Assembly: GCA_025449115.1 (NCBI GenBank)
Contig: JAHLKC010000010.1
Location: forward strand, 310,001-374,000
Reading direction: 5' to 3'
DNA: 64,000 bases
Origin: Chytridium lagenaria
Taxonomy: Eukaryota > Chytridiomycota > Chytridiomycetes > Chytridiales > Chytridiaceae
A program made the translations under genes and the position numbers. A model generated the notes under the pieces. That model was not told where the DNA came from and made no database searches. It worked only from the letters and a program-made list of their open reading frames with translations. How positions within the stretch are numbered: position 1 is the stretch's first letter; each line of letters begins with the position of its first letter. Shown piece after piece: positions 27,001-38,591 of the stretch.

Positions 27001-30000
27001 AAACCGTTGAGTCACTGGGTTTCTTCCTCCACCTGGAGGACCCATGGCACAGATATATGTCATGTCGACGACTTCCATAAATTTTCCGACATTCTTCCTA
27101 TCATACCATCCTGGAATAAAGTTAGAGAGTAATTAATAATAAAGAACAACCTCCGCAATCCATCCACTGTCGAAGAAGCTCAACGGGGGGTTGCGCTCCA
27201 CAGATATCAAGCATGGGCATATTTAAATCGTCAACGAAGACAATGAACTTCTTTCCGACAGGAGGGCCGTAGACACCCTTCCTCCTCTTCTCCAACTTTG
27301 AATCAATCAAGTCCTGAGTCTGGTTCGCACTTGTTCTCGCAGAAAAGTTGAAAATAAGAGGGGTGAATGAGGAATCCATCCCCTTCATCAGTTTGTCTTG
27401 AATTGTAACAGACTTTCCTGTACCAGTTGGACCAGTGCAAAGTACATGACAACCATTGTGAAGCAGAATACTCATCAAGAATGAGTTTCTGATTGTATCC
27501 ATGGTAGGAACGATGACGTCCTGGTAGTTCTTAGTGTTGATCTGGAACTCAGGGACAAACGACATCCAATTAACCCAGGCCCTCTTGTCTTTATCAAATA
27601 CATAGTCGTAGACCGCCCCATCAATGGGAAAAGTGATGGAAGGAGGTCGACGCGCCATGAGATCACGTAATGTGATATCAAATTTCCGTCGTGCTTCGGC
27701 ATCCGCTGTAGCCCCAATAGCCCAAATTAATGAGAACAAGAAGAAAGGCTCCATGAGCTCTGCGAATGCATTGACACGATCGCTAATCTGACCCTGAGGT
27801 GGTGAAGCTTGGTCTGCCTCAGCGTCAATGAAGGGTTTAATGAGACATGCTAAAATTCTCATCAAACTCTGAGTAAGGTTCCCGTCTGTAGTTGGAACAG
27901 GCTCTTTGACGTATTTTCTCACGAAGTATAACGTCGGTGTGATGAAAAACTCAAAGAGCGGGTTAAGGAGGGATCGAAATATTGATGCGAAATGCGCGGG
28001 CAAAATCTGTTCTTGTTGAGACAGCCAAGATTTGATCAACGGAGGCACACCAAGGGCCGTTGGCTCCATATAGATCATACCACAACGTGATACTGTAGCC
28101 GGAGAAGCATAGGCAAGATTTTCGACCTCAAACATCATAGTCTGGGTATTAGCCATCTTGATAATTTCTCCTGAACTGAGACAAAGCTTCTTATTGTCAT
28201 CCAAAAGAGTATTCATACTCTCAACCCAAACCGCGTCAACTGGTCCGTCGAAGACATACCATTTCTTGTCTGGTGTTGTATCATCCACACCCTCACGCAT
28301 CAGACATGACAAAATACCATCAGTCCATTCGTGCGTTTGCGGATCAAACTCTCCGTAAAGCTGACCCATGGTGATAGATTTAGGGTTGAGAACGTGAACC
28401 CTGACCTTCTCAAACGTCTTTCCATTTGGTGCTTTTCGCCCTTGAAGGCTGGAGAGAGCGCGTGAAAGAGTCCGCAAGCAGCTGGTTTTGCCTCCACCAG
28501 TGGGTCCAACCAGCATGAGACCGTGTCGAACAACGGTGGTCTCATAGAGCTGAATACATTTCTTCATAAATGACTCCTCCGGTTGTAGGACCATCTTCTC
28601 ACAAGTGCGGTTCATCGATTCAAGTAGTTCTCCGTAGTCAATCTTAGGTTGCTCCACCCCAGGGAATAGATCTGAAATGATGCCGTTAAATAACGGAACA
28701 TCGTCTGCAAGAAACTTTGGAAGGTTGCAATCGCAAAGAGCTCGAAGAAGAATAAGATCTTCCGGGGAGTTAGGCTGCTCTCTTTTCAAATTTCCAGCAC
28801 TTGAAATAACACTCTTTACTGCTCTCATACCAAAGTCATAGTGATCTTGAGACGAAAGCTGCTCGGAAGAAAGCTTGAATGTGGCAACCATCTTCTCTGC
28901 AAGCACCTTTGCGTTCGAGAAACCGAAAGAGAACAAACTGATCTCTCCGATCATTGCGTAATTGGGAATCATCATGGCCACCGGACGGAAAAGGGCCTTA
29001 AGGTTATCAGGAAGCTCGGTTCTTCCAGCATAACCAGGGTTCATAGTGATGAAAATAGCATTTGTCGGGTCGAGAGGAAGTTCGACACCCTCAAAGAGGA
29101 ATCGAGTTTGTCCGGCAACCGCCGCTTTTTGAATAGTTGTGATTTGTTGGGCGATGACGGAAAGCACCTCAATATCGATACGGTTAAACTCATCGAAACA
29201 AGCCCAGGCACCAGCAGCGGCCAAACCCTTGAAAAACTTGGCCATTGCCAAGTAGTCAAGTTGGTCGGAGCAGTTGAACACGACACACTGCTTAGCAAGA
29301 GACTTGGCCAAGTCCTTGACGGTCTCTGTTTTTCCAGTACCGGCGGGACCGGCAGGAGCTCCCCCCATTCCCAAATGCATTGCACCCGTGAGAGTCAGGT
29401 AACATCTGTCTGTCAAAGGTGTGATGACCAGTCTACCCGTGTTTCCCAGGTACTCGTAACCGTACTTGAAGTTGGCGTTCACAATTTTTACTCGTAAGTC
29501 GTCCTCTTCCCAGTAGTATCTCAGTTGTGAGATCCACTCGAAGTCGTTTTCAGAGCTAACTCCACTATCAATCAGCTTCTTGACGACATCACGAGAATGC
29601 ACGTCAATAACGATAAGATCACCCAGAATGAGTCGGCTCAAAAAGGGAAGTTCTCCTCGTACAAGAGCAACTAGGCCTTGAAGCTGAGAGAGAAGTCTTG
29701 TTTGAAGAGCTTTTAATCCTGCTTGACCAGTTTTTAAGGCCTCAGTGACCTCTTTTGTCCAATATGTCTGACTGACTGAGAGAACAGCCTGGCCTGGCCA
29801 ATCTAAGACCCATCCCGTCCTTTGCTTGAGGTGGTAGCAGCTTAGTCCATCCATGATAACCTTCTTTACACTCTTTCTCATTTGGTCTTCAACCTTCAAG
29901 AGCCATTCCTCCACTGCACCTTTAGGATAGAATGGCTCCGCAACGTTGATCTTCTCGCCTTCGGCGGAGAACATTGCAACAATCTTGTTGTCCTCCATGA

Positions 30001-33000
30001 ACTCGAGCGATGCGATGTTCTCAAAACACTTGCGCAAATGCGGCTGGACTGCCGTAGGGTCTTTTGTCTGCGACAAAATCTGAAGCAGTTCATCATCGGA
30101 TAAGAAGAAGAATCGAGGGAATGCGATTCTCTTGCTTTCCAAGTAAGCAGAAAGACCTTTCGACACAAGCTCGAGCAGTTTGTTGCACTCCCGGAAGGAA
30201 TCGAGAAGCTTAAAGTCAGAGCAGCATTCGACAACTCCGGGCTTTGCCTTTGCTTGACTCATTATTCTTCTCCAAGTCCTGTCCATGGTGGTAAATCGCT
30301 TACTTTCAATGGGTAGTTGATTAACGATATCGTCAGAGCCGAAAATCGGCTCCAGGTAAAGCCATGAGCGCTGGCACGTCATCCAGGCCTCAAGTACCTC
30401 CTGAACCGTTCGAAGCTTTGATTCCCACAATGCGATTCTCTCCGCAAATGGTTTTTTGAAGGGAGAGAAACTCATAGATTGTGTCATGACAATATGGTCG
30501 TCCAAAAGTCTAACCACCTCGTCGGAAGCCTTCATGATGAACGTACCAGTGTCCTTGTATGGGATAATCTCCAGGGCAATATTTTTCCATTCCGTGTCCA
30601 TCTTGTCAAGGGCAGCCTCAATTGAGTATTCCTTCCCAGCAACATCGCAGACTTTAGTGATGACTTCGACACGGTCAAGCAGTTGCATGTTGAGTACGTC
30701 TGTGAGAGTGAACGACGCGTCTGGATGGATTTTGATGGTGAGCTCTTCAGAAAGCCTGTCCCAATGTCTATCGCGCATTCCGGGGTTGCGGAGCGCTTGG
30801 ATCAACGGTAGGTAAGGCTTGAATTCATCCATCTCATCCTTAACTTGCGTGGCGACATTCAAGCATCCAGGAATTTGCTTAAAGTGCTTAACGGACTTGA
30901 ACATAATGCGCCACGCGTTCATCAAGTTCTTTTCCACATCCTCCGCATTGAGGTCCAGGAAAGAGCCGTGCAGCCACATGTTTCTCCACTTCATCCAGTC
31001 GTTTGCGGTCAACCACAGACTCTTGTATGGCTCGAAGTCTTTTAACAACTGTGCAACCTCATCGTAGTGGGTAACCTCCATGTTGAAGAGTCTTTCACGT
31101 GAGTTGAACAGTGAAACGAGATTTTGGCAGTCCTTGAGCTCCAGAGACACTTTGTGCACTTCCGCCACAATTTCTGCAATTCTTGTGAGATCGTTGTGCT
31201 TGCTGAAATCTGCGACGAGAACGCTGAGGTTGTGGACTCTCTCCTTGAAGACCTCTTGGTCGGAAGTCAAGTTCCTCATAAAAGATGCCTCATCGACCTC
31301 GAGCGAAGCCTCAGTCGCCTTAATCATATCCTCAATGCGGAGTGGCCACGCGTATGCCTGCCACCGGAGACGGAAATCTTCATTTGATTGCTCATACCGG
31401 TATTTTTCGAGCAGCTCATAGTACTGAAGAACTTCCTGAATTTTTGCGTTTTGAAGCTTGCAAACTTCAGGAATCGTCTTCATGTACTCACGAAGCTCAA
31501 TAAGCTCCTCAATTTTCACAGGCCGATCCTTAAGACGTGTTTGGATGGAACTGAAGGCTTGTGAAATACCATGAGCCATTTTGGAAGCCCGTTTGGATAT
31601 AATATCCAAAACAACACGAGCTAAATCTTTTCTCAAGGAAGCTCGGATAGAGTCGCAGCTGACCCAAAAGAGCCCTAGGCAAATGTGACTGGGAATATCC
31701 TTATCCAGGACTTCCCATTCATGCATATGCGACAAAATGTCAGCTTCCATTTCCTCCAAAGAGTGGCTCTCCTCCTCGTACTCAACGGCAAATTGTGTGA
31801 TATCGAGATTCAAGAGCTTGAGATGCTTGTCGAATTGTCGGACGTATTTTTCTAATGGTGCCATGCCTTCCTGTAAAGACTTTCGAAGCTTTTCACGTAA
31901 TTTCGCGATAGCTACTTCCTTGTTATGCGGGATCTGAAGGTTAGGCTTTGTAGCCCAAAACATCTGATCAAGGACGATAGGCTCCAATTGAGGAAGATTC
32001 TCGACAGTGGACAGCGCCTTGTCAAAGATTGAGAGAATAGCAGCTTCATAAGCGTTCGGGTCGGTGCTGTAGACAACCTTTCCTCCCTTGAAAGTGAGAT
32101 CAATTTGGAAAAGAGGACGTCGACTGGCCATTTCTCCGTTCGCTGCTTTCTCCTTTGCGCTGGTGTCGTTGATCTTGACTTCATTCGTCCCAATGACAGT
32201 GACAGTCTGGGAGCTGATCGCGGAAATCATGCGAATAAAGTCATTAAGAGAGTTTAAAACGAGCGACCGAATGAGTCCTGCATGATGAACTTGACAGAGG
32301 TCATAAACTTTTTCAACTTGGATATTTTGTAGACTTCCAGACTGGATTCCTGCATGTTATACCACCCCTTCCCCACATCTTTCAGTCCATTTCTAATTGT
32401 GGATTTAAGAGCCGGGACCCATCTGAAATGTTTAGTCGATAATCAATACAAAAAAGACTCACCCTTCCTTCAACTGGGTTTTCACATTTTGCAAACTTTG
32501 ATTTTGCATCTGCTCAAATTCATCAATCTTCACAATCTTGTTGATCGATGTAAGGAACAAGTTGTTTGTGAGAAGTCTGTCGCATTCAATTCGAACTTTA
32601 GACATTGTACGAACAACCTCGATCTTTGTGAGAAACGAAACGAAACCAAAGTCTTTCTGGTGACTTTCAAAGTCGAATTGCGGTATTTCGACTTTCCCGG
32701 TTCTGTAATGGGAGATCATGGTTAGGAATGTAAAATAGAAATAAACCTACTCTGGAGCTTTTCTTTCTTCTTCCTTTTCGGGAACTCTGAATTCTGCGAA
32801 TAACTCCTTGTTTCGTGTGTTCGTAATCTTTTTAACTACTAAGTATCTCACACACACATGTAAGATCTAGCATACCTCGACATCAAACAACTGCTTATTC
32901 ATTGATCTCGAATAATCTAGCTCAATCTCTGCAGTCAAATACGTTTTCATGTCGTCCGTGATAATTTTTTGAGTTTTCGGGATCATTGCCTTTTGAAATA

Positions 33001-34611
33001 TTCGATCAACACCATTTTGAGGAACCTTTAAAGATTCTTCTGTTGGCATACAGTCTACGCAAAAGTTATAGCCCTAATCAAGTTAGCTGACGGTGAAAAA
33101 TAAGTTGTACCAGTGAATACGCTGCATTTTCTCTGGCAAGGTGAGCTGCGGCAACTCGCTTTGCAAAGTTAAATGGGTCCTCTGCGAGGAAGAGAATATG
33201 AATTCTGTGAAGAGCATTTAGGATTACGGAAAATCAAAAAAATCACGCCCAAAAGATGTATTTCAAACCTGTCGAGCCAAGCTTCATTTGCACGGCACCG
33301 TTCAAGTACCGCGGAATTGTTAGGATCAGCGCTGGACATGTACTCTACATCATCCAATTCCAAATCACTATCACTATTCCCGCCATCATCTTCCTCATAC
33401 TCCTCTTCCGCGACATTGCGGCTATCAAGCTCCCATCCATCAAACTTTGTTAGCTTCACCTTGAACTTGTTTTGAACCGTGTCGTACGCTACAACAATGC
33501 AATCCTTCCAGGGCCACGGATCCGTTGATGCTCGTTGAAGTGTCGTAATGGTGTTGATGCGCTCAGTATCCATGCATTTCGCAGGGACGGGTACAGTTGC
33601 GCACATATATCGGCCTGACGTGGATTTAAGTGGCCCGCTTGGCGCAGTTGCTGATACTTCCGCCGTCATATTCATCCACTCTGAAACGGTTCTTTGCTCG
33701 TATTCCTCATTATCGAATGCGGAAAGTGGTAACCGTTCGGCATATTGTGACAGACGCGGAGTGGTATTGTTCGTGGCTGCTTGACCGTGGTTCTCCTCCT
33801 CATTCGCGCCTTCCGGGCTGCGTTCAGCCTCCACAGAGTTAAATTGCTGTGAAAGAGCAGGAATAGATTCCAACAAAGCCGAAGAGATAAGATGCTCTAT
33901 TCTTTGAGACGCAAACAGACGCTTTCTTCTCTCAATCTCAATCTTGCGTGGAGTTTGACCAGGATGCGATTCGTATGGCAACATCACTTTAGGTTCGAGA
34001 GCCTTCTGATAGTCAACTCTTTTCCTCGTCTTCGTAACGGTCTCGACTGCCTTTGGTGTTATTAATCTTTCTTCTTTGTTTTGATCATTGTCGGCCGAGA
34101 AATGTCGGACAGCGTCATGGCCGGCGGAACCGAATCGGGTATCATCATCTCGACGGATATCGGAAGAGTCCAAATCAACCAAATCGTCAAATCTTGAAGA
34201 AGGTGGTGCTATTGCTGCATTATCTTTTCCTGCTAGCAGGGATCTGATGCCCGGTCGATGAAATTCTTTGATTTCGGTAATCCAGTCGTCACGGAAGACG
34301 AAAGCAGACCGTCTAATGGGGGGATGGGGGGGTTGTCCTGGAACGAGAATCTCTAAGCCTTCTTCTATAAACTCGTTGGGCTTTGTGAGGAGCTCTGAAA
34401 AAACACCCCGCTTGCTTGAGTTTTTTGCAATGGAGATATCTACAATGGATGACCCTTGCAGTAAAGGATTATCCCTTTCTGTGATACTCCCAGTGTTAAC
34501 CAAGAGGGGCAGATGCGAAGCCCGCTTCGGATTCCTAGATACAAATAACAAGGTAATGAGTTTGCAGCTCTACTTTGACGAGAGCAAGAGTGTGTTGGTT
34601 CCTTACGCCAT
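21093..34611 (-). CDS. DNAH1: Axonemal inner-arm dynein heavy chain DNAH1
   Basis: Single-headed inner-arm dynein heavy chain, the flagellar ATPase motor. Assignment to DNAH1 rests on N-terminal blocks [14 protein letters not shown] and [17 protein letters not shown] as well as motor sequence. The start is a 5-nt coding exon ATGGC (34611-34607) before GTAAGG, joined to [15 protein letters not shown]. One exon of about 5.1 kb (27.12-32.23 kb) encodes stem and AAA1-3. P-loops: AAA1 [10 protein letters not shown] (about 29330-29355), AAA2 [10 protein letters not shown] (about 28483-28512), AAA3 [10 protein letters not shown] (about 27405-27436), AAA4 variant [10 protein letters not shown] (about 26325-26355). 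A coiled-coil stalk follows (24.5-25.7 kb). The C-terminus [20 protein letters not shown] ends near HWVKRGVAL. Several single-base frameshifts lie between 23.5 and 24.5 kb. Total length is about 4,100-4,200 residues, normal for DNAH1. Confidence 0.94.
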
Positions 34612-34692
34612 CCTCTCAGCTTATTTTTGTTTGTGGTGGGTGTTTGTCAAGAATTTGTCACTTCTAAAAAAATTCTTGAATCCTTTGCAAAA
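34612..34692. promoter_or_regulatory. 81-bp divergent promoter between DNAH1 and USP14
   Basis: The start codons of DNAH1 (minus) and USP14 (plus) are only 81 bp apart, so both genes must use this interval and nearby 5' leader sequence. No specific motif is assigned. Confidence 0.45.
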
Positions 34693-36865
34693 ATGCAGGT
34701 CACTGTGAAATGGTCAGGGCAGAAGTACGCGGTCGATGTGGATCTGGAGCAGACGGGCGCCGTCTTTAAGATGCAACTATTCTCGTTGACGAATGTCGAG
34801 CCGGACAGGCAAAAGATTCTTGTCAAGGGCGGTGTGTTGAAGGTATTTTTCATTTGCGGAGAATTGGTGGTGCTTGCATGCAACCGTTGAAACGAGTTTG
34901 TAGGATGATACCCCGATGAAGAACCTTGGGCTTAAGGAAGTAAGTTGAATCCAATGCATTCTAATCTAATGAGTTCTAGGGAGTTACTATCATGGTAGGA
35001 TACAACTTTTCGCAGTGCCGGTTAACAACTGCGAAAGATGATGGGAACTGTCGGAGAAGGTTTGAAAGCTCCCACGACGGCGATTCAGTTTGTGGAGGAC
35101 TTGACCGATACCCAGCTTGCTCAGGCGGTATGTATCTATGCATGCTTTTGGATTTAACAAATTGTAGCTTAAAGTGCCCGCGGGATTGAAGAATCTTGGA
35201 AACACTTGCTACATGAATGCCACTCTTCAATGTTTGAGAGCTATTCCGGATTTGCAATCAACTTTGACCAAGTAATTGAATATCATTGGATACAGCTAAC
35301 ATGCAATAGGTCCGCTCAGGCGTATGGCTCAGATCCCCGATTCAATCTGGTTCCTAGTCTTGGCAAGCTTCTGAAGGATCTGTCTGACTCTGGCGAACCA
35401 GTCACTCCTTTGGGTAAAGCCTTTTAATTGGACCAAAAGAATTTAATATTAATCGCGTTTTAGTTTTCCTTCAAATTCTTAGAACGGCATTCCCTCAATT
35501 TGCTGAACAAAACAACCACGGTTTCTTGCAGCAGGATGCTGAGGAATGCTGGGGTGAAATTGTATCCGCGTTGTCTGATAAATTGGGTGGTCTTGACAGT
35601 GCCGGAAACGTTGCTGAGGGAAAGAAGTTTGTGGACCAATTTTTGACCGGAGAGCTTTTGTCAACGTAAGAATTTAGGAGAAAGGGCATTTTTGCTAAAA
35701 GGTAATTTAGCATTAAATGTGATGAGGCACCCGAGGAAGGTGAAGCCACCAACATTAGCAGCTTTAGACAGCTGAAGGTGAACATTGGTGCCGGAGGTAT
35801 GACTTCAGCTTCTTCAAGATCTATCCGATCTGACTTTCTTCATTAATTTGCAGTCTCGACCTACATGTTGACGGACATGCAAAATGTTTGTCTTTCTACC
35901 ATATGCACAGATTATAATATTTCTCTAAGGGCCTTACCGAAAAAATTGAAAAGAACTCGCCTTCTCTTGGGAGAACGGCTTCTTACACTCAAAAGTCGGC
36001 CATTTCACGCCTTCCGACGTACCTTACCATCAGTAATTATTTATTTTTTTTTTAAAATCTATCCTGATTCCTTCTTGCAGACTTTGTGCGTTTCCAATGG
36101 AAGCCTACGGAGCGTATCAAGGCTAAGATTCTCAAGGTTTGACTCTGCGTGATGAAAGTATACCAACCAATTATATAGAGAGTCAAATTTCCCTTTGAGC
36201 TTGACGTTTCGCCTCTTTGCACCCTCGAGCTTCAAGAGAAGCTTGCGCCCGCAAAGCTCCATTTGAAGGCAATCGAGGAGAAGATTGCAGACGAGAAGGT
36301 GAGAATCTAGAACCAATGACTTGACTCTATTTTCTTTACTTTGTCTGCTTCTTGACGCATCCATTGTGCTTTAGAAAAGAAGAAGGCGGCCGCCGCTCTG
36401 GCCGTTGTTAACGATAGCTCGATGCAAGTTGATGAGCCCGAACCTGTTAAGAAGGACTTTGTGACCACATGCAAGGAGATTGGCGTTCCCGAATCACTCT
36501 ACACAGACGTGGGCGCGAACGTTTCGGGACAGTACGAGTTGATTGCGGGTAATTCTGAAGATGTCCTCTTTTTGTAATTCTGACGTGAACGTTAAGTTTT
36601 AACCCATGTTGGACGCGCGGCGGACTCGGGTCATTACATTGGGTGGGCAAAGAACGACAAGGGAGAGTGGTGTAAGTTTATACACTATTGCAAGAGGATG
36701 CGCATCTGTTGTTGTTTTTTTTTGACGCGTTTTTTTCTCTGTCATTTAGGGAAATTTGACGATGACGAGGTGTCGCTCGTGACTCCGGAGGAGATTACCA
36801 AGCTTGAAGGAGGAGGTGACTGGCATACTGCCTACATTGTTTTGTACAAGGCTAAATCTCTTTAA
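34693..36865 (+). CDS. USP14: Proteasome-associated ubiquitin hydrolase USP14/Ubp6
   Basis: Cysteine deubiquitinase bound to the 26S proteasome through an N-terminal ubiquitin-like domain. ATG 34693 gives MQVTVKWSGQKYAVDVDLEQ and the UBL ends in DRQKILVKGGVLK. The catalytic core follows with NLGNTCYMNATLQCLRAIPD (nucleophile Cys codon at 35207-35209) and GFLQQDAEECWGEI. The zinc-ribbon-like insert begins IKCDEAPEEGE, and the block RFQWKPTERIKAKILRRVKF follows. The histidine box is VLTHVGRAADSGHYIGWAKN and the end is KFDDDEVSLVTPEEITKLEG through ALYKAKSL-like YIVLYKAKSL, TAA 36863-36865. About ten short introns; one with donor GTTTGT at about 35885 removes what otherwise looks like a frame break. 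Domain order and length match USP14. Confidence 0.93.
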
Positions 36866-37227
36866 AATGATATTTCCATTTTCCGCATGAGTTTTTGTAT
36901 TTTTGTTTGCTTGATGATGAGCAAATAATAAAATATCGGATTTATTTTTAATTATTCGGTGGTGTTTTTTGTTGTTTATAACATGGCTCTGCTTTGCACC
37001 ATGCAAATAGTTAGCATTTCTCAAAGTTTCAGGAATATCTTTATACTTATCTGACTTTTTTATTACTAACGAAGATTTCAGACGTGTAGAGGCCTATTAG
37101 AGGGTAGTCGTCACACGCGTAAAATTTATTATTGCTTTTAATTCTTGTTTCACTGTGTCACATTCAGGTTGGGTGGGGGCCAAAGAGGCGAAAATTTTTA
37201 TTTGTTGAAAACTCTCTAAATTTGACC
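36866..37227. other. Intergenic region before RPS25
   Basis: 362 bp with T-rich sequence just after USP14 (presumed 3' UTR) and no ORF of interest. It presumably includes the RPS25 promoter. No specific site could be assigned. Confidence 0.35.
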
Positions 37228-38005
37228 ATGGTCAGTTGAGCTATAGCTTTTAGTGGGGGGCATCAGGAGGATACTTCGGGCTATGGACGGCGACTAAAGG
37301 AGGAAACGCATCAAGCAATCAATCAATGGAGAGCACGGACGAACGAAACGAGCAACGAAGGATGATGATGTCCGTCAAAGGAGGATGTTGATGGGATGGA
37401 TGGGATGGACGGGATGGGATGGATATGCTGGACTACTACATGGACTTGGTGGCCTCATGTCAAGCCGATTGCTGACCTGGTTTCCTATAAACAACAGCCT
37501 CCCAAGAACAAGGCCGCCGTGAAGGCGAAGACCTCCTCGGGTGGTGGAAAGCAGAAGAAGAAGGTACGGACGCTTTATGTTGTTCGATTATATGGGAGAT
37601 TTGGTAGTCTAACTCCTTATGCAGAAGTGGTCCAAGGGCAAGGTGAAGGACAAGGCCAACAACGCCGTTGTCTTTGACAAGACCACCTACGAGAAGCTCT
37701 TCAAGGAGGTGCCCACCTACAAGCTCATCACCCCCTCCGTCCTCGTTGACAGGCTCCGCATCAACGGTTCCCTTGCGCGTGTCGCCATCAGGGATCTTGC
37801 TGCCAAGGGTTTGATCAGGCCTGTTTCTGAGCACAAGCAACAGTTGATCTACACCAGGGCTACCAAGGTATGGCGGTTTTTTATTGTGGCTCAACGGCAC
37901 CATGTTGACGTTTTTTTATTACAGGATGAGGATGTGAAGGATTTGGGTGAGAAGAAGGTCAAGCCCTCCAAGAAGGCGGCGGCGAAGGAGGAGGATGACG
38001 AGTAA
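37228..38005 (+). CDS. RPS25: 40S ribosomal protein eS25
   Basis: Small-subunit ribosomal protein eS25. Four exons fit: ATG alone at 37228-37230 (donor GTCAGT), then 37498-37563 ([20 protein letters not shown]), 37625-37867 and 37925-38005. The third exon carries [60 protein letters not shown] and [12 protein letters not shown], the universally conserved eS25 core. The last exon adds an acidic/lysine tail ending KEEDDE. The ATG-only first exon is inferred because the second exon begins right after a good AG acceptor with no in-frame Met; early introns are common in ribosomal protein genes. Intron 1 holds a short TGGGATGGA-type minisatellite. No frameshift is needed. Confidence 0.92.
37390..37424 (+). 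repeat. GGGATGGA-type minisatellite in RPS25 intron 1
   Basis: About four imperfect copies of an 8-10 bp unit around GGGATGGA lie between 37390 and 37424, inside the proposed first intron of RPS25. Confidence 0.6.
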
Positions 38006-38109
38006 ATATAATGTCCTTGAAGGATCGTTCTCTTGTCCTGTTGGCAATAAACTCGCATTATCATTAATAATTTGTAATTTTGCATTTTCTTGCGAATGGG
38101 GATTCCGAA

Positions 38110-38480
38110 ATGTCCATCCAGCGTGAGCAAGCAAGGGAGAGCTTGAGACAGCTGCTAGATCAAAAGGCAAGAATCACCACCACGGACGGACGAGCATTTG
38201 TTGGCATCTTTCTGTGCACTGACAGGGATATCAACATTATCCTTTCTGGCGCTGAGGAGTTTAAAGCAGGTGTGTAGGACGTCCATGGATGAGTGAACCA
38301 TCCGTCACTCCACCCACCTTCATCATCATCTTACACACACACACCAAACTGAATGAAAGTTAACCGATAAGCTTTTTGTTGATTGCTGCAGGAGAAAGAC
38401 GCTTTGTCGGACTCGTCATGGTGCCAGGCAAGCACATTGCTAAAGCAGAAATTGAAGACTCGTCACTCCTCTACAGCTGA
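38110..38480 (+). CDS. NAA38: NAA38/LSMD1, Sm-like auxiliary subunit of NatC
   Basis: Small Sm-fold protein, auxiliary subunit of the NatC N-terminal acetyltransferase. ATG 38110 gives MSIQREQARESLRQLLDQKA, then RITTTDGRAFVGIFLCTDRD followed by INIILSGAEEFKAG (Sm1 motif, with the DGR and CTD signature of LSMD1). A single intron (donor GTGTAGG at about 38271, acceptor near 38391) joins to ERRFVGLVMVPGKHIAKAEI, the Sm2 motif seen as VLGLAMVPGHHIVSIEV in animals. The stop is TGA 38478-38480. Length, about 85 residues, is short but complete. Only about 110 bp separate it from the following cyclin gene. An alternative would be another LSm protein, but GLVMVPGKHI is specific for NAA38. Confidence 0.87.
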
Positions 38481-38591
38481 TTTCAAGATGATTCTGGACT
38501 TGGACAAACAATAAATAAATACAAAATTTCTTATGAGGGGAGCTGAGTGAGCCACCACAACAACAACAGAACAGTTACTACCGTAGCAGAC

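Noticed and set aside
28841..29497. 218-residue plus-strand ORF
   Set aside because: Exact antisense of the DNAH1 AAA1 region, which carries clear P-loop and dynein motifs.
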